A stretch of 11,662 nucleotides of DNA, from the NCBI GenBank assembly GCA_026992595.1, contig JALWZW010000065.1, positions 1 through 11,662 of the forward strand, given 5' to 3'. This document shows positions 5,360 to 11,650 of this stretch, one piece after another. Source of the stretch: Microcaldota archaeon. GTDB lineage: Archaea; Micrarchaeota; Micrarchaeia; Anstonellales; Bilamarchaeaceae. The translations under genes were made by a program, and so were the position numbers. The notes beneath the pieces are model-generated. The model was not told the origin of the DNA, did not search any database, and saw only the letters and a list, made by a program, of their open reading frames with translations. Position 1 is the stretch's first letter. Each line of letters opens with the position of its first letter.

Positions 5360-7105
5360 ATGAAGTATATATTTAAAATAGGCGGACAAGCAGGCGCCGG
5401 AATAATGAGCGCAGGGCGGCTTCTTATTCTCTGCTTTTCCCGTGCGGGCTATAATGTGCTGGGGTACCCTGAATATCCTTCGCTTATAAGAGGCGGGCAT
5501 AACGCAGTGCAGGTGAAAGTAAGCGAGGGAGAGGTGAGAGCACCTGAACCTAAGCATGATATGCTGATAGCGCTCAATCAAGACGCAATCACATTCCATC
5601 TGCCTGATTTAAAGGAAGAGGGGGTGGTGGTATATGATGAACATTTAAAATGTGATAAGGGCTATGGCGTGCCTTTCAGCAAAATAGCGATGGAAGAAGG
5701 AGATGTGCAAATGAAAAACACGGTAGCGCTGGGAAGTGCATTAGCGCTTGTTAACTATCCTTTTGAAATTTTTGAAAATGTGCTTAGAGACCATTTTGGA
5801 GGAAGGAAAGGGGAGGAAGTAGCAGAGCGCAACATAAGGGCAGCGCGGCGAGGGTATGAATATGTGAAGGAAAAAGGGTGGAAGCATAGAGAGATAAAGC
5901 CGCTCTCTGATAAGCGAAAGGTGATCATAACAGGTAATCAAAGCATCGCATTAGGAGCCATTAAAGCAGGGATGAAATTTTATGCCGCCTATCCCATGAC
6001 GCCCGCATCTTCCATTTTGCACTATTTAGCAAAAGTAGAAAGAGATTTTGACATAATTGTGAAGCAAACAGAAGACGAGATAGCGGCAATAAATTATGCT
6101 TTAGGCGCATCTTTTGCAGGAGTAAGAAGTATGGTGGGAACTTCCGGTGGGGGCTTTTCACTGATGGTTGAAACGCTGGGATTGGCAGGTCTTTCAGAAA
6201 CGCCTTTGGTAGTGGTGGTGGCGCAGAGAGTTGGGCCTAGCACAGGAATGCCCACTTGGACCGAGCAGGGAGATTTGAGATTTGTGCTCCACGCCTCTCA
6301 GGGAGAGTTTCCGCGCGCAGTTTTAGCGCCAGGAGATGTAAAGGAGGCGTTTTTGCTCTCTGCAGAAGCGCACAACATTGCAGAAAAATACCAAATGCCC
6401 GTAATCCTTCTTACCGATAAATTCCTTTCAGAAAGCGTTTTTTCAACAGAGGCGTTTAAGGAAGAGGTGAAACTAGAGAGGGGGGAGGTGGTGAGAGAAA
6501 CCGCACCGCAAGAGGGCAGATGGAAAAGATATGCGATAACAGAAAGCGGTATCTCACCGCGCATCTTTCCCGGAACCCCGCACGGTATGCATGTTGCAAC
6601 CTCTTATGAGCATGATGAAAGCGGCTTTAGCAGTGAAAGTTTTGTTATGAGGGTAAAGCAGGTGGATAAGAGAGCGCGAAAAGTGGAGAAGTTGCTGGAA
6701 GAAACGCCTGGGCCAAAGGTTTATGGAGAAGGGGAAATAGCGCTCATCACCTGGGGCTCCACCAAGTTGCCAAGTTTGGAAGCGCTTGAGATTTTGAAAG
6801 AAAAAGGGAAGAGCGCAAAAGTTATTCACAACACCCACATCTATCCATTCAACAAAAAGGCGTTTTTGGAAGCGTTAGGAGATGCAACACCCATAGTGGT
6901 GGAAAACAACAGCACCGCGCAATTTGCCGGCTATCTTAGAGAACAGTGCCTAATCGCTCCCAAAGCGATATTGCGCTATGATGGGAGACCCTTCTTTGCT
7001 GAGAATATAGCAGAAGGGGTAGAGAGGATAATGAAGGGCGAGGAAATAGCGGTGGTTAAAGAACAAAGAGATGTGGAGTATTACTATCCCTATCGCTTTA
7101 GGTAG
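5360..7105 (+). CDS. korA: 2-oxoacid:ferredoxin oxidoreductase, fused gamma-alpha subunit
   Basis: With the next gene this forms a coenzyme-A-dependent 2-oxoacid:ferredoxin oxidoreductase, which decarboxylates a 2-oxoacid (2-oxoglutarate, pyruvate or similar) to acyl-CoA and reduces ferredoxin in the cytoplasm. Using the ATG at 5360 the protein has 581 residues. Residues 1 to about 175 are the gamma domain, with MKYIFKIGGQAGAGIMSAG and YPEYPSLIRGGHNAVQVKVS. From about 186 comes the alpha domain: GNQSIALGAIKAG, AAYPMTPASS, E-D-E-I-A-A-I, GTSGGGFSLM and the diagnostic PSTGMPTWTEQGDL beginning at residue 293. A C-terminal transketolase-C-like domain (about 440-581) follows, with A-L-I-T-W-G-S-T and P-I-V-V-E-N-N-S-T-A-Q. 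The gamma-alpha fusion and lack of a ferredoxin-like delta domain match the two-subunit archaeal class known from Sulfolobus. Substrate cannot be told from sequence. The ATG is preferred over an in-frame TTG at 5339 because of TATA spacing and the conserved N-terminus. Confidence 0.92.
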   Translation: MKYIFKIGGQAGAGIMSAGRLLILCFSRAGYNVLGYPEYPSLIRGGHNAVQVKVSEGEVRAPEPKHDMLIALNQDAITFHLPDLKEEGVVVYDEHLKCDKGYGVPFSKIAMEEGDVQMKNTVALGSALALVNYPFEIFENVLRDHFGGRKGEEVAERNIRAARRGYEYVKEKGWKHREIKPLSDKRKVIITGNQSIALGAIKAGMKFYAAYPMTPASSILHYLAKVERDFDIIVKQTEDEIAAINYALGASFAGVRSMVGTSGGGFSLMVETLGLAGLSETPLVVVVAQRVGPSTGMPTWTEQGDLRFVLHASQGEFPRAVLAPGDVKEAFLLSAEAHNIAEKYQMPVILLTDKFLSESVFSTEAFKEEVKLERGEVVRETAPQEGRWKRYAITESGISPRIFPGTPHGMHVATSYEHDESGFSSESFVMRVKQVDKRARKVEKLLEETPGPKVYGEGEIALITWGSTKLPSLEALEILKEKGKSAKVIHNTHIYPFNKKAFLEALGDATPIVVENNSTAQFAGYLREQCLIAPKAILRYDGRPFFAENIAEGVERIMKGEEIAVVKEQRDVEYYYPYRFR

Positions 7106-7142
7106 AGTTGCGGAGGTGTTTGAATAAGTTGAAGGTGGTGTT

Positions 7143-8018
7143 ATGAGTATGGAAAAAGGGGTAAGTATAGGAGATTTTAATGTTAAGGAGCAAACTCAAT
7201 GGTGTCCTGGCTGCGGAGATTTTGCAATAGTGGCCGCCTTAAAGGGCGCACTTGCAGAATTAGGAATAAAACCACACCAAACAGTGATAGCGTCAGGAAT
7301 AGGTTGCAGCGGGAAAAGCCCTCATTACATAAACACCTACGGCTTTGAAGGTTTGCACGGAAGAGCGCTTCCTTTAGCATCAGGGATAAAACTTGCAAAC
7401 CATAAACTTACTGTAATAGCGATGGGCGGGGATGGAGATGGCTACGGCATAGGAGCGGGCCATTTTGTGCATATAATGAGAAGAAACTATGACATAACCT
7501 ACATTGTCCATAACAATCAAATCTACGGCCTCACAACCGGCCAGGCGTCCCCCACCACTCAATTAAACATGAAAACCAAAAGCACGCCTTACGGCGTTAT
7601 AGAGTTGCCTTTCAATCCCCTCTCCTTAGCAATATTGGGAGGCGCAACATTTGTGGCACGCGCCTTTGCAGGAGATTTGCCGCATACAAAGGAGATAATA
7701 AAGGCCGCTATAAAGCACAAGGGTTTTGCGCTTGTGGATGTGCTGCAACCATGCGTAACTTTCAACAAACTAAACACTTACGAATATTTCAGAGAGAGAT
7801 GCTATAAATTAGAAGACCATGATAAAACAGATGCTAAAAAGGCGTTGGAAAAGGCGTTAGAAGAGGTGGAAAGCGGCTATAAAAAGCTACCTATCGGCAT
7901 ATTCTATCAAGTGGAGAGAGAGACCTACGAGGAAAAATTACCTCAATTAGCAAAAGAGGCGCTGGTGGAAAAGAAATTGGAGACAGATATAAGCAGGGCG
8001 TTGGAAAAACTTATGTGA
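7143..8018 (+). CDS. korB: 2-oxoacid:ferredoxin oxidoreductase, beta subunit
   Basis: This 291-residue subunit binds thiamine diphosphate and the [4Fe-4S] cluster and partners the gamma-alpha subunit 37 bases upstream. Cluster ligands are visible at Cys21 and Cys24 (W-C-P-G-C), Cys55 (GIGCSGKSPHY) and Cys204 (L-Q-P-C-V-T-F-N). The thiamine diphosphate/Mg site is GGDGDGYGIGAGH near residues 95-107, with the N-N-Q-I-Y-G-L-T-T-G-Q-A-S-P-T-T segment after it. Length matches two-subunit archaeal enzymes (about 300). No separate ferredoxin-domain subunit or ferredoxin gene is adjacent. The start has GGTGG about 5 bases upstream and no TATA box, consistent with cotranscription with the alpha gene. 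The TGA stop is separated by a single base from the TAA of archease on the opposite strand, so transcripts of the two operons probably overlap at their 3' ends. Confidence 0.95.
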   Translation: MSMEKGVSIGDFNVKEQTQWCPGCGDFAIVAALKGALAELGIKPHQTVIASGIGCSGKSPHYINTYGFEGLHGRALPLASGIKLANHKLTVIAMGGDGDGYGIGAGHFVHIMRRNYDITYIVHNNQIYGLTTGQASPTTQLNMKTKSTPYGVIELPFNPLSLAILGGATFVARAFAGDLPHTKEIIKAAIKHKGFALVDVLQPCVTFNKLNTYEYFRERCYKLEDHDKTDAKKALEKALEEVESGYKKLPIGIFYQVERETYEEKLPQLAKEALVEKKLETDISRALEKLM

Positions 8019-8019
8019 A

Positions 8020-8427
8020 TTACACATCCAGCACCACAAAAGCCCTCCATCCTTTGCCTTTTCTCTCCACCTTGAAGAGATGCCAACTTACCGCTTTCAC
8101 TTCTGCCAAAAGGGAATGTCTTCGCGCATCTATCCTCTCGCCAAAAGCATAAACCTTTTTCCCCTCTATTTTAAAATCGCTGAAAACCATCTGATAAGCG
8201 TCCTTCAAAAAAACCAACTCTTCTAAAAAATTATGAAGGATCTCTTCCTCGCTCTCCCCCTCTAAATCAAAAGAAAAAACCTTCTCGCGCCTCACACTCT
8301 CCAAATTCTCCACCATCGCATTCATAAGCGCCTTTCCGCACTCCTTAAGAAGTTCCTCAAAAGAGGGAGCCTCCGCCTCAAAAGCCACATCAGCAATAGC
8401 AACATCCTCTAAAAAGCGGTACAACAA
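8020..8427 (-). CDS. Archease (RtcB tRNA-splicing ligase cofactor)
   Basis: A 135-residue protein of the archease family (old name DUF101). Archease accelerates guanylylation and turnover of the RNA ligase RtcB, which joins tRNA exons; a substrate, intron-containing tRNA-Cys, is in this window, but rtcB is not. Family features: RFLEDVAIADVAFEAEAPSF at the N-terminus, F-L-E-E-L-V-F-L-K-D-A in the middle, D-A-R-R-H-S-L-L-A-E-V-K-A-V-S-W-H and the terminal A-F-V-V-L-D-V strand. The usual (H/V)-T-A-D near the N-terminus is here V-A-I-A-D: the conserved Asp is kept but the preceding Thr is lost and about one residue is inserted. The gene starts with TTG; there are two tandem TTG codons (8427 and 8424). 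AGGTGG lies so close upstream that the second gives the better spacing. It is the last gene of the operon, 7 bases after the GTPase. Confidence 0.9.
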   Translation of the reverse strand: MLYRFLEDVAIADVAFEAEAPSFEELLKECGKALMNAMVENLESVRREKVFSFDLEGESEEEILHNFLEELVFLKDAYQMVFSDFKIEGKKVYAFGERIDARRHSLLAEVKAVSWHLFKVERKGKGWRAFVVLDV

Positions 8428-8434
8428 ACCACCT

Positions 8435-9229
8435 TTAACCCGCCTTTCTTATAACAACCAAGCCGGTAGCATCATCTTTCGCATACCTTATATCAGTCCT
8501 TTTCCCAACTCTATTAACCAACAACACCCCTTTCTCAGTTTCCACTAAGCCCTTGACCCTATATACATTTGGAGGAAGGGTCTCCAAAAAAGAGAGAAGT
8601 TCAGAATAACCCATCTTTTTAGGCGTGGTGTAAAATTCAAACCTTTCATGATAATGGGGCGAGGAGCGTTGCTTATGCTCAACACCAAAAAGCACCTCTA
8701 AAGGGGCGCGGCAATAGGTGGTTTTTATAATAGGCACATCAGAGAGCGCCCTCAACTGTCTTTCCGCCTCTCCCTCTCTCCCTTCAATAAGGTCTATTTT
8801 ATTAAGCAAAAGAAGGTCAGCGCAGGCAATTTGCGCCTTGCCTGTAGCGCCCAATTCAGGAAAATCTAAAAGCGCTTCCCCATCAACCACAACAACCACG
8901 CCATCCACATAAACCCCCTCTATATGCTCCACTGCCTCACAGACATCTTTCGGGTCCGCAATACCTGTGGTCTCAACCACAATCCTTTCTGGCTTAAGAG
9001 ATAAAATTTCCTTAATAGCACCTTCAAACTCGCCTACCAGAGAGCAACAAACACACCCCCCATCCAATTCTACCATTTCCACATTCTCCCCTACAATCTT
9101 CCCATCAACTCCCACCTCACCAAACTCATTTATAAGAAGCGCTAAATTTTTAGAATGCGCTAAAATATGCTTTATTAAAGTGGTTTTTCCTGCACCTAAA
9201 TAGCCGCTTATAATAGTGACAGGGACCAT
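8435..9229 (-). CDS. COG0523-family (CobW/YjiA-like) metallochaperone GTPase
   Basis: A 264-residue G3E P-loop GTPase. Motifs in order: Walker A GYLGAGKTT (residues 9-17), N-E-F-G-E-V-G-V-D (34-42), the metal-binding G-G-C-V-C-C (Cys59, Cys61, Cys62), ETTGIADP (86-93, Walker B region) and the guanine-specificity motif N-K-I-D (143-146). A compact CobW_C-like domain (about 185-264) follows, with H-Y-H-E-R-F and L-P-P-N-V-Y-R-V-K-G-L-V. The CxCC motif binds Zn, Co or related metals in characterised relatives, which deliver metal to client enzymes using GTP hydrolysis. The protein is shorter than the 300-400 residues common in the family because the C-terminal domain is small and lacks a long His-rich stretch. 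The metal and client are unknown. The Shine-Dalgarno GGTGA contains the stop codon of the membrane winged-helix gene just upstream, so translation is probably coupled. Archease follows 7 bases downstream. Confidence 0.93.
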   Translation of the reverse strand: MVPVTIISGYLGAGKTTLIKHILAHSKNLALLINEFGEVGVDGKIVGENVEMVELDGGCVCCSLVGEFEGAIKEILSLKPERIVVETTGIADPKDVCEAVEHIEGVYVDGVVVVVDGEALLDFPELGATGKAQIACADLLLLNKIDLIEGREGEAERQLRALSDVPIIKTTYCRAPLEVLFGVEHKQRSSPHYHERFEFYTTPKKMGYSELLSFLETLPPNVYRVKGLVETEKGVLLVNRVGKRTDIRYAKDDATGLVVIRKAG

Positions 9230-9233
9230 GCGC

Positions 9234-9674
9234 TCACCTTTTTAGAATCACCATATTTGTCATACCCCTTCTTCTCCTTACCACCAAACCCTTTCCCTCC
9301 AACTTATCTAAAATCCTCGTCACTTTTGCTCTTGAGAAGCCGCTTTTTTCCACTAAATCGTTCTGAAACATTGCGCCTTCCTCTTCTGCTATCAACCCCA
9401 CAACCTTTCGCTCCTCTTCGCTAAGTTTAGAGAGGTCTAACGGTTTAGGAGAGGGAAGGAAGAAATAGCGCGCTCCCCACCCTACCGCAAAAAGGGAAAG
9501 GGCTAAACCAACAAACAGTTCTAGAGGGTAATAATTTTTATGAGGGCAATCATCAGGCATGGCCGCCTCACATGCAAGGTCTGCATCCTCCTTTAATTTT
9601 AGAGAGAGATTAAGGACAAGCGCGCCAAATACAACACCCAATACAATAAGCACTAAAGCGCTCTTTTTATCCAT
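9234..9674 (-). CDS. Membrane-anchored winged-helix (MarR-like) transcriptional regulator
   Basis: A 146-residue protein with two predicted membrane segments (about 6-26 and 51-72) and a C-terminal winged-helix DNA-binding domain (about 80-146). In that domain L-S-E-E-E-R-K-V-V-G-L-I starts helix 1, and S-G-F-S-R-A-K-V-T-R-I-L-D-K-L-E-G-K-G-L-V is the recognition helix and wing approach, ending in a basic wing R-R-R-R. The charge pattern puts both ends in the cytoplasm and a 24-residue loop outside. The loop holds Cys35, Cys43 and His45 (A-C-E-A-A-M-P-D-D-C-P-H-K), a candidate disulfide or metal site. Similar two-helix membrane HTH proteins are widespread in archaea but mostly uncharacterised. 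It is the first gene of a tight three-gene unit with the metallochaperone GTPase and archease. A TATA element about 25 bases before the ATG, overlapping the end of the kinase gene, gives it its own promoter. Confidence 0.88.
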   Translation of the reverse strand: MDKKSALVLIVLGVVFGALVLNLSLKLKEDADLACEAAMPDDCPHKNYYPLELFVGLALSLFAVGWGARYFFLPSPKPLDLSKLSEEERKVVGLIAEEEGAMFQNDLVEKSGFSRAKVTRILDKLEGKGLVVRRRRGMTNMVILKR

Positions 9675-9694
9675 AATTTAAATGGGGAATAGCG

Positions 9695-9708
9695 AATAAA
9701 TAAATTTA
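9695..9708 (-). promoter_or_regulatory. TATA box for the membrane regulator operon
   Basis: On the minus strand the sequence is TAAATTTATTTATT, with the TTTATTTATT part centred about 25 bases before the ATG at 9674. It overlaps the last codon of the phosphomevalonate kinase gene, so the regulator-GTPase-archease unit can be transcribed independently of the mevalonate genes. A leaderless start is predicted. Confidence 0.5.
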
Positions 9709-10695
9709 TCGTTTTACTACCCCTTCTTGAGCAACCTTACAATCAATATAAGAAAGCTCTAAATCGGACAATTCTAGCACCTCGCGAGGGTCGATCGCTC
9801 TCTTGCACACAAAGGCAACGCTATCATACCCCCCAGCACCAGGACACCTGCCTGCTACCACTCCTTCCACCTTTTCCTCTACCGCGTCTATAAGAGCGGT
9901 AAGCTCTGGCGGCTCTATAAGAGGGCTCAATGCACGCTGAACCGCGCGCGCCCTTCTCACAAAAACCCTTGCCCCCTTTTCATCACCCACTGCCAACGCA
10001 TGCAAAGCGCAATGCTCCCATCGCGACTGTTCTGCCAAAAGCGAAACATCTAATTTCGCTTTTTTTACCGCATCACGCGTGTCAGTGTAAGAAGAGGAAA
10101 TGTTAAAAACATAGAGGTGATAAGGAAAGGGAAATTTAATAAGGGACCAATCCCAGCGCGCGTTTACAGAGAAAGAAGAGAGGAAAGAAGGGGAGAAACG
10201 AGTATAGAGGAGGGTGCCTTCTGCAGCGGTTGCCACATCAAAACCGCTACCCACCTTCCCTAACGCTTCAGCATGTGCAAACTGCGCAATCTTATTTATA
10301 AGCCGCGCATTGAATAGGCCGTGCGCCTCAAGAAGAGCGGCAACCACGCTTACCGCACAGGCAGCAGAAGACCCTAAGCCGCTTTTTTCACCCTTTCGCC
10401 CAAACATCTCATTATAATATACCTTCACAGTGTGGGGAATAAACACTCCCTTTTCTTCCAAATATTTTTTAGCGTAAAGATAGCTAAAGGCAACCAGGCG
10501 CTCCTCCGCCTTGCATTGCCAAGAGGGGGTGCAGTCAATAGCAAAATAAGGCGAAATTATACGCTCCTCGCCTTCCCAGGCCTCAGCCCCCATTCCCTTG
10601 CCATCTTTATCCACCACTGCTAAAGAAAGGGCAGGAAAGCGCTTAAGCACTGCATACCCTCCTAAAAACAACACCTTACCGGGCGCATAAATCAT
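9706..10695 (-). CDS. Phosphomevalonate kinase (GHMP family)
   Basis: This 329-residue GHMP kinase converts mevalonate 5-phosphate to the 5-diphosphate with ATP, the step before the neighbouring decarboxylase. Evidence: the N-terminal A-P-G-K-V-L-F-L-G-G-Y-A-V-L (residues 4-17), typical of phosphomevalonate kinases; the GHMP ATP loop KSGLGSSAA (104-112); GKVGSGFDVATAAEG, with the G-S-G-F-D signature distinguishing this enzyme from mevalonate kinase; and the C-terminal G-R-C-P-G-A-G-G-Y-D-S-V-A. Length is close to prokaryotic members and shorter than the yeast enzyme. The start codon overlaps the stop of the decarboxylase gene (ATGA), so the two are co-transcribed and probably translationally coupled. 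In archaea this enzyme is best known from Sulfolobales; most archaea use other routes at this step. Its presence next to a decarboxylase with intact catalytic residues implies the classical pathway here. Confidence 0.92.
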   Translation of the reverse strand: MIYAPGKVLFLGGYAVLKRFPALSLAVVDKDGKGMGAEAWEGEERIISPYFAIDCTPSWQCKAEERLVAFSYLYAKKYLEEKGVFIPHTVKVYYNEMFGRKGEKSGLGSSAACAVSVVAALLEAHGLFNARLINKIAQFAHAEALGKVGSGFDVATAAEGTLLYTRFSPSFLSSFSVNARWDWSLIKFPFPYHLYVFNISSSYTDTRDAVKKAKLDVSLLAEQSRWEHCALHALAVGDEKGARVFVRRARAVQRALSPLIEPPELTALIDAVEEKVEGVVAGRCPGAGGYDSVAFVCKRAIDPREVLELSDLELSYIDCKVAQEGVVKR

Positions 10696-11621
10696 GCTAT
10701 CCCTGAAACAATTTTCCTGCCGGGCAGCAGCGCCAAAAGCTCTTCCATATACTCTTTAAGAGTAAAAATGGCGGGATTGGGGCCTGCATCAAAAGTGTAC
10801 GCTGCCTTAACTTCCCTTTCATTAAAGGCGTTCACCAATTCAACCACGCGCCTACTTAAATCGTTTAAGTAAAAAAGGGGGGGGCGGGTTGCCAAGCACA
10901 CCGCATGCATATTATTGCTCGCCTCCATTGTAAGCGTTGCGAACCTTTCAAAATCCCTCTCCCTTATCGCTTCCAAAAAAGCAGGGAGAAGAATGCGCTC
11001 CTCATAATCTATCCAAAAGTTATAGAAAGGGCAGGTGGAAACGCTTAAAGCCATTCCCTCCCTGCTTTTAACCTTTTTTTCGCCAGAGTTGAGGATAACA
11101 TAAATCACCCTTAAATCCTGCCAATAATCTTTATCAAAAAGCGTTTCTGCATAACTTGAATAATGGTCCTCCCCCTTATGCCAAACCACTATGCCAGAAT
11201 GAACGCTACGGGAAGCAGAGCCAGAGCCCAAGCGCGCCATCCTGCTTAACTCCGCCCCGTCCAAATTCAGGTCCAACGCTTTATTAAGCGCTTTTGAAAG
11301 AGCGGCAAAACCGCTCGCAGAACTTGCCATCCCTGCAGCAAGCGGGAAATTGGTGGTGCTTTTTATAATAAAACGGGCAGAGGGAATGGCATAAAATTTG
11401 CGCGCCCTTTCTAAAAAGCCATTAACCCGCTCATGCGCCCTTTCACCAGCCCTCTTGCCATTAATATAAAGCTCCACCCCTTTGCCTTCCTTCACCTCCA
11501 CCTCTGTATCAGTCCAAAGTTCCGAGAGAGTGAAAGAAAGGCTAGATTTTGTTGGCAGTATAAGCTGCTCATCTAATTTTCCCCAATACTTAAGCACCGC
11601 GATATTGCTGTATGCGCGCAT
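10692..11621 (-). CDS. mvaD: Diphosphomevalonate decarboxylase
   Basis: This 309-residue GHMP-superfamily enzyme converts mevalonate 5-diphosphate to isopentenyl diphosphate with ATP, CO2 and phosphate release. The opening YSNIAVLKYWGKLDEQLILP (residues 4-23) carries Lys11 (yeast Lys18). The phosphate loop is AAGMASSASGF (95-105). GSGSASRS supplies Arg138 (yeast Arg158), and TFDAGPN has Asp278 (yeast Asp302, catalytic). The retained Lys, Arg and Asp argue against the related mevalonate 3-kinase. The start is well fixed: an in-frame stop lies four codons upstream and the N-terminus already begins at the family's conserved strand. Without leader or Shine-Dalgarno, and with a TATA element about 25 bases upstream, the message should be leaderless. 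The phosphomevalonate kinase gene overlaps the stop by four bases. Mevalonate kinase and the isomerase are not in the window. Confidence 0.94.
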   Translation of the reverse strand: MRAYSNIAVLKYWGKLDEQLILPTKSSLSFTLSELWTDTEVEVKEGKGVELYINGKRAGERAHERVNGFLERARKFYAIPSARFIIKSTTNFPLAAGMASSASGFAALSKALNKALDLNLDGAELSRMARLGSGSASRSVHSGIVVWHKGEDHYSSYAETLFDKDYWQDLRVIYVILNSGEKKVKSREGMALSVSTCPFYNFWIDYEERILLPAFLEAIRERDFERFATLTMEASNNMHAVCLATRPPLFYLNDLSRRVVELVNAFNEREVKAAYTFDAGPNPAIFTLKEYMEELLALLPGRKIVSGIA

Positions 11622-11640
11622 TAATATAAATTAAAAGCAA

Positions 11641-11650
11641 TAAAATATAA
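11641..11650 (-). promoter_or_regulatory. TATA box for the mevalonate operon
   Basis: The minus strand reads TTATATTTTA, centred about 25 bases before the ATG at 11621, with no Shine-Dalgarno in between. It is the only plausible promoter visible before the window ends, and it predicts a leaderless transcript for the decarboxylase-kinase pair. Confidence 0.5.

Noticed and set aside
5156..5599. Open minus-strand frame of 147 codons opposite thiI and korA
   Set aside because: It lies antisense across the ends of two well-supported genes, and its composition (Phe, His, Cys and Leu rich) is what reverse reading of purine-rich codons gives. No family motif was seen.
9706..10695. Mevalonate kinase
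   Set aside because: The A-P-G-K-V-L-F-L-G-G-Y-A-V-L and G-S-G-F-D-V-A-T-A signatures are those of phosphomevalonate kinase.
10692..11621. Mevalonate 3-kinase or phosphomevalonate decarboxylase instead of diphosphomevalonate decarboxylase
   Set aside because: The catalytic Lys11, Arg138 and Asp278 equivalents are all present, and a true phosphomevalonate kinase sits in the same operon to make the diphosphate substrate.
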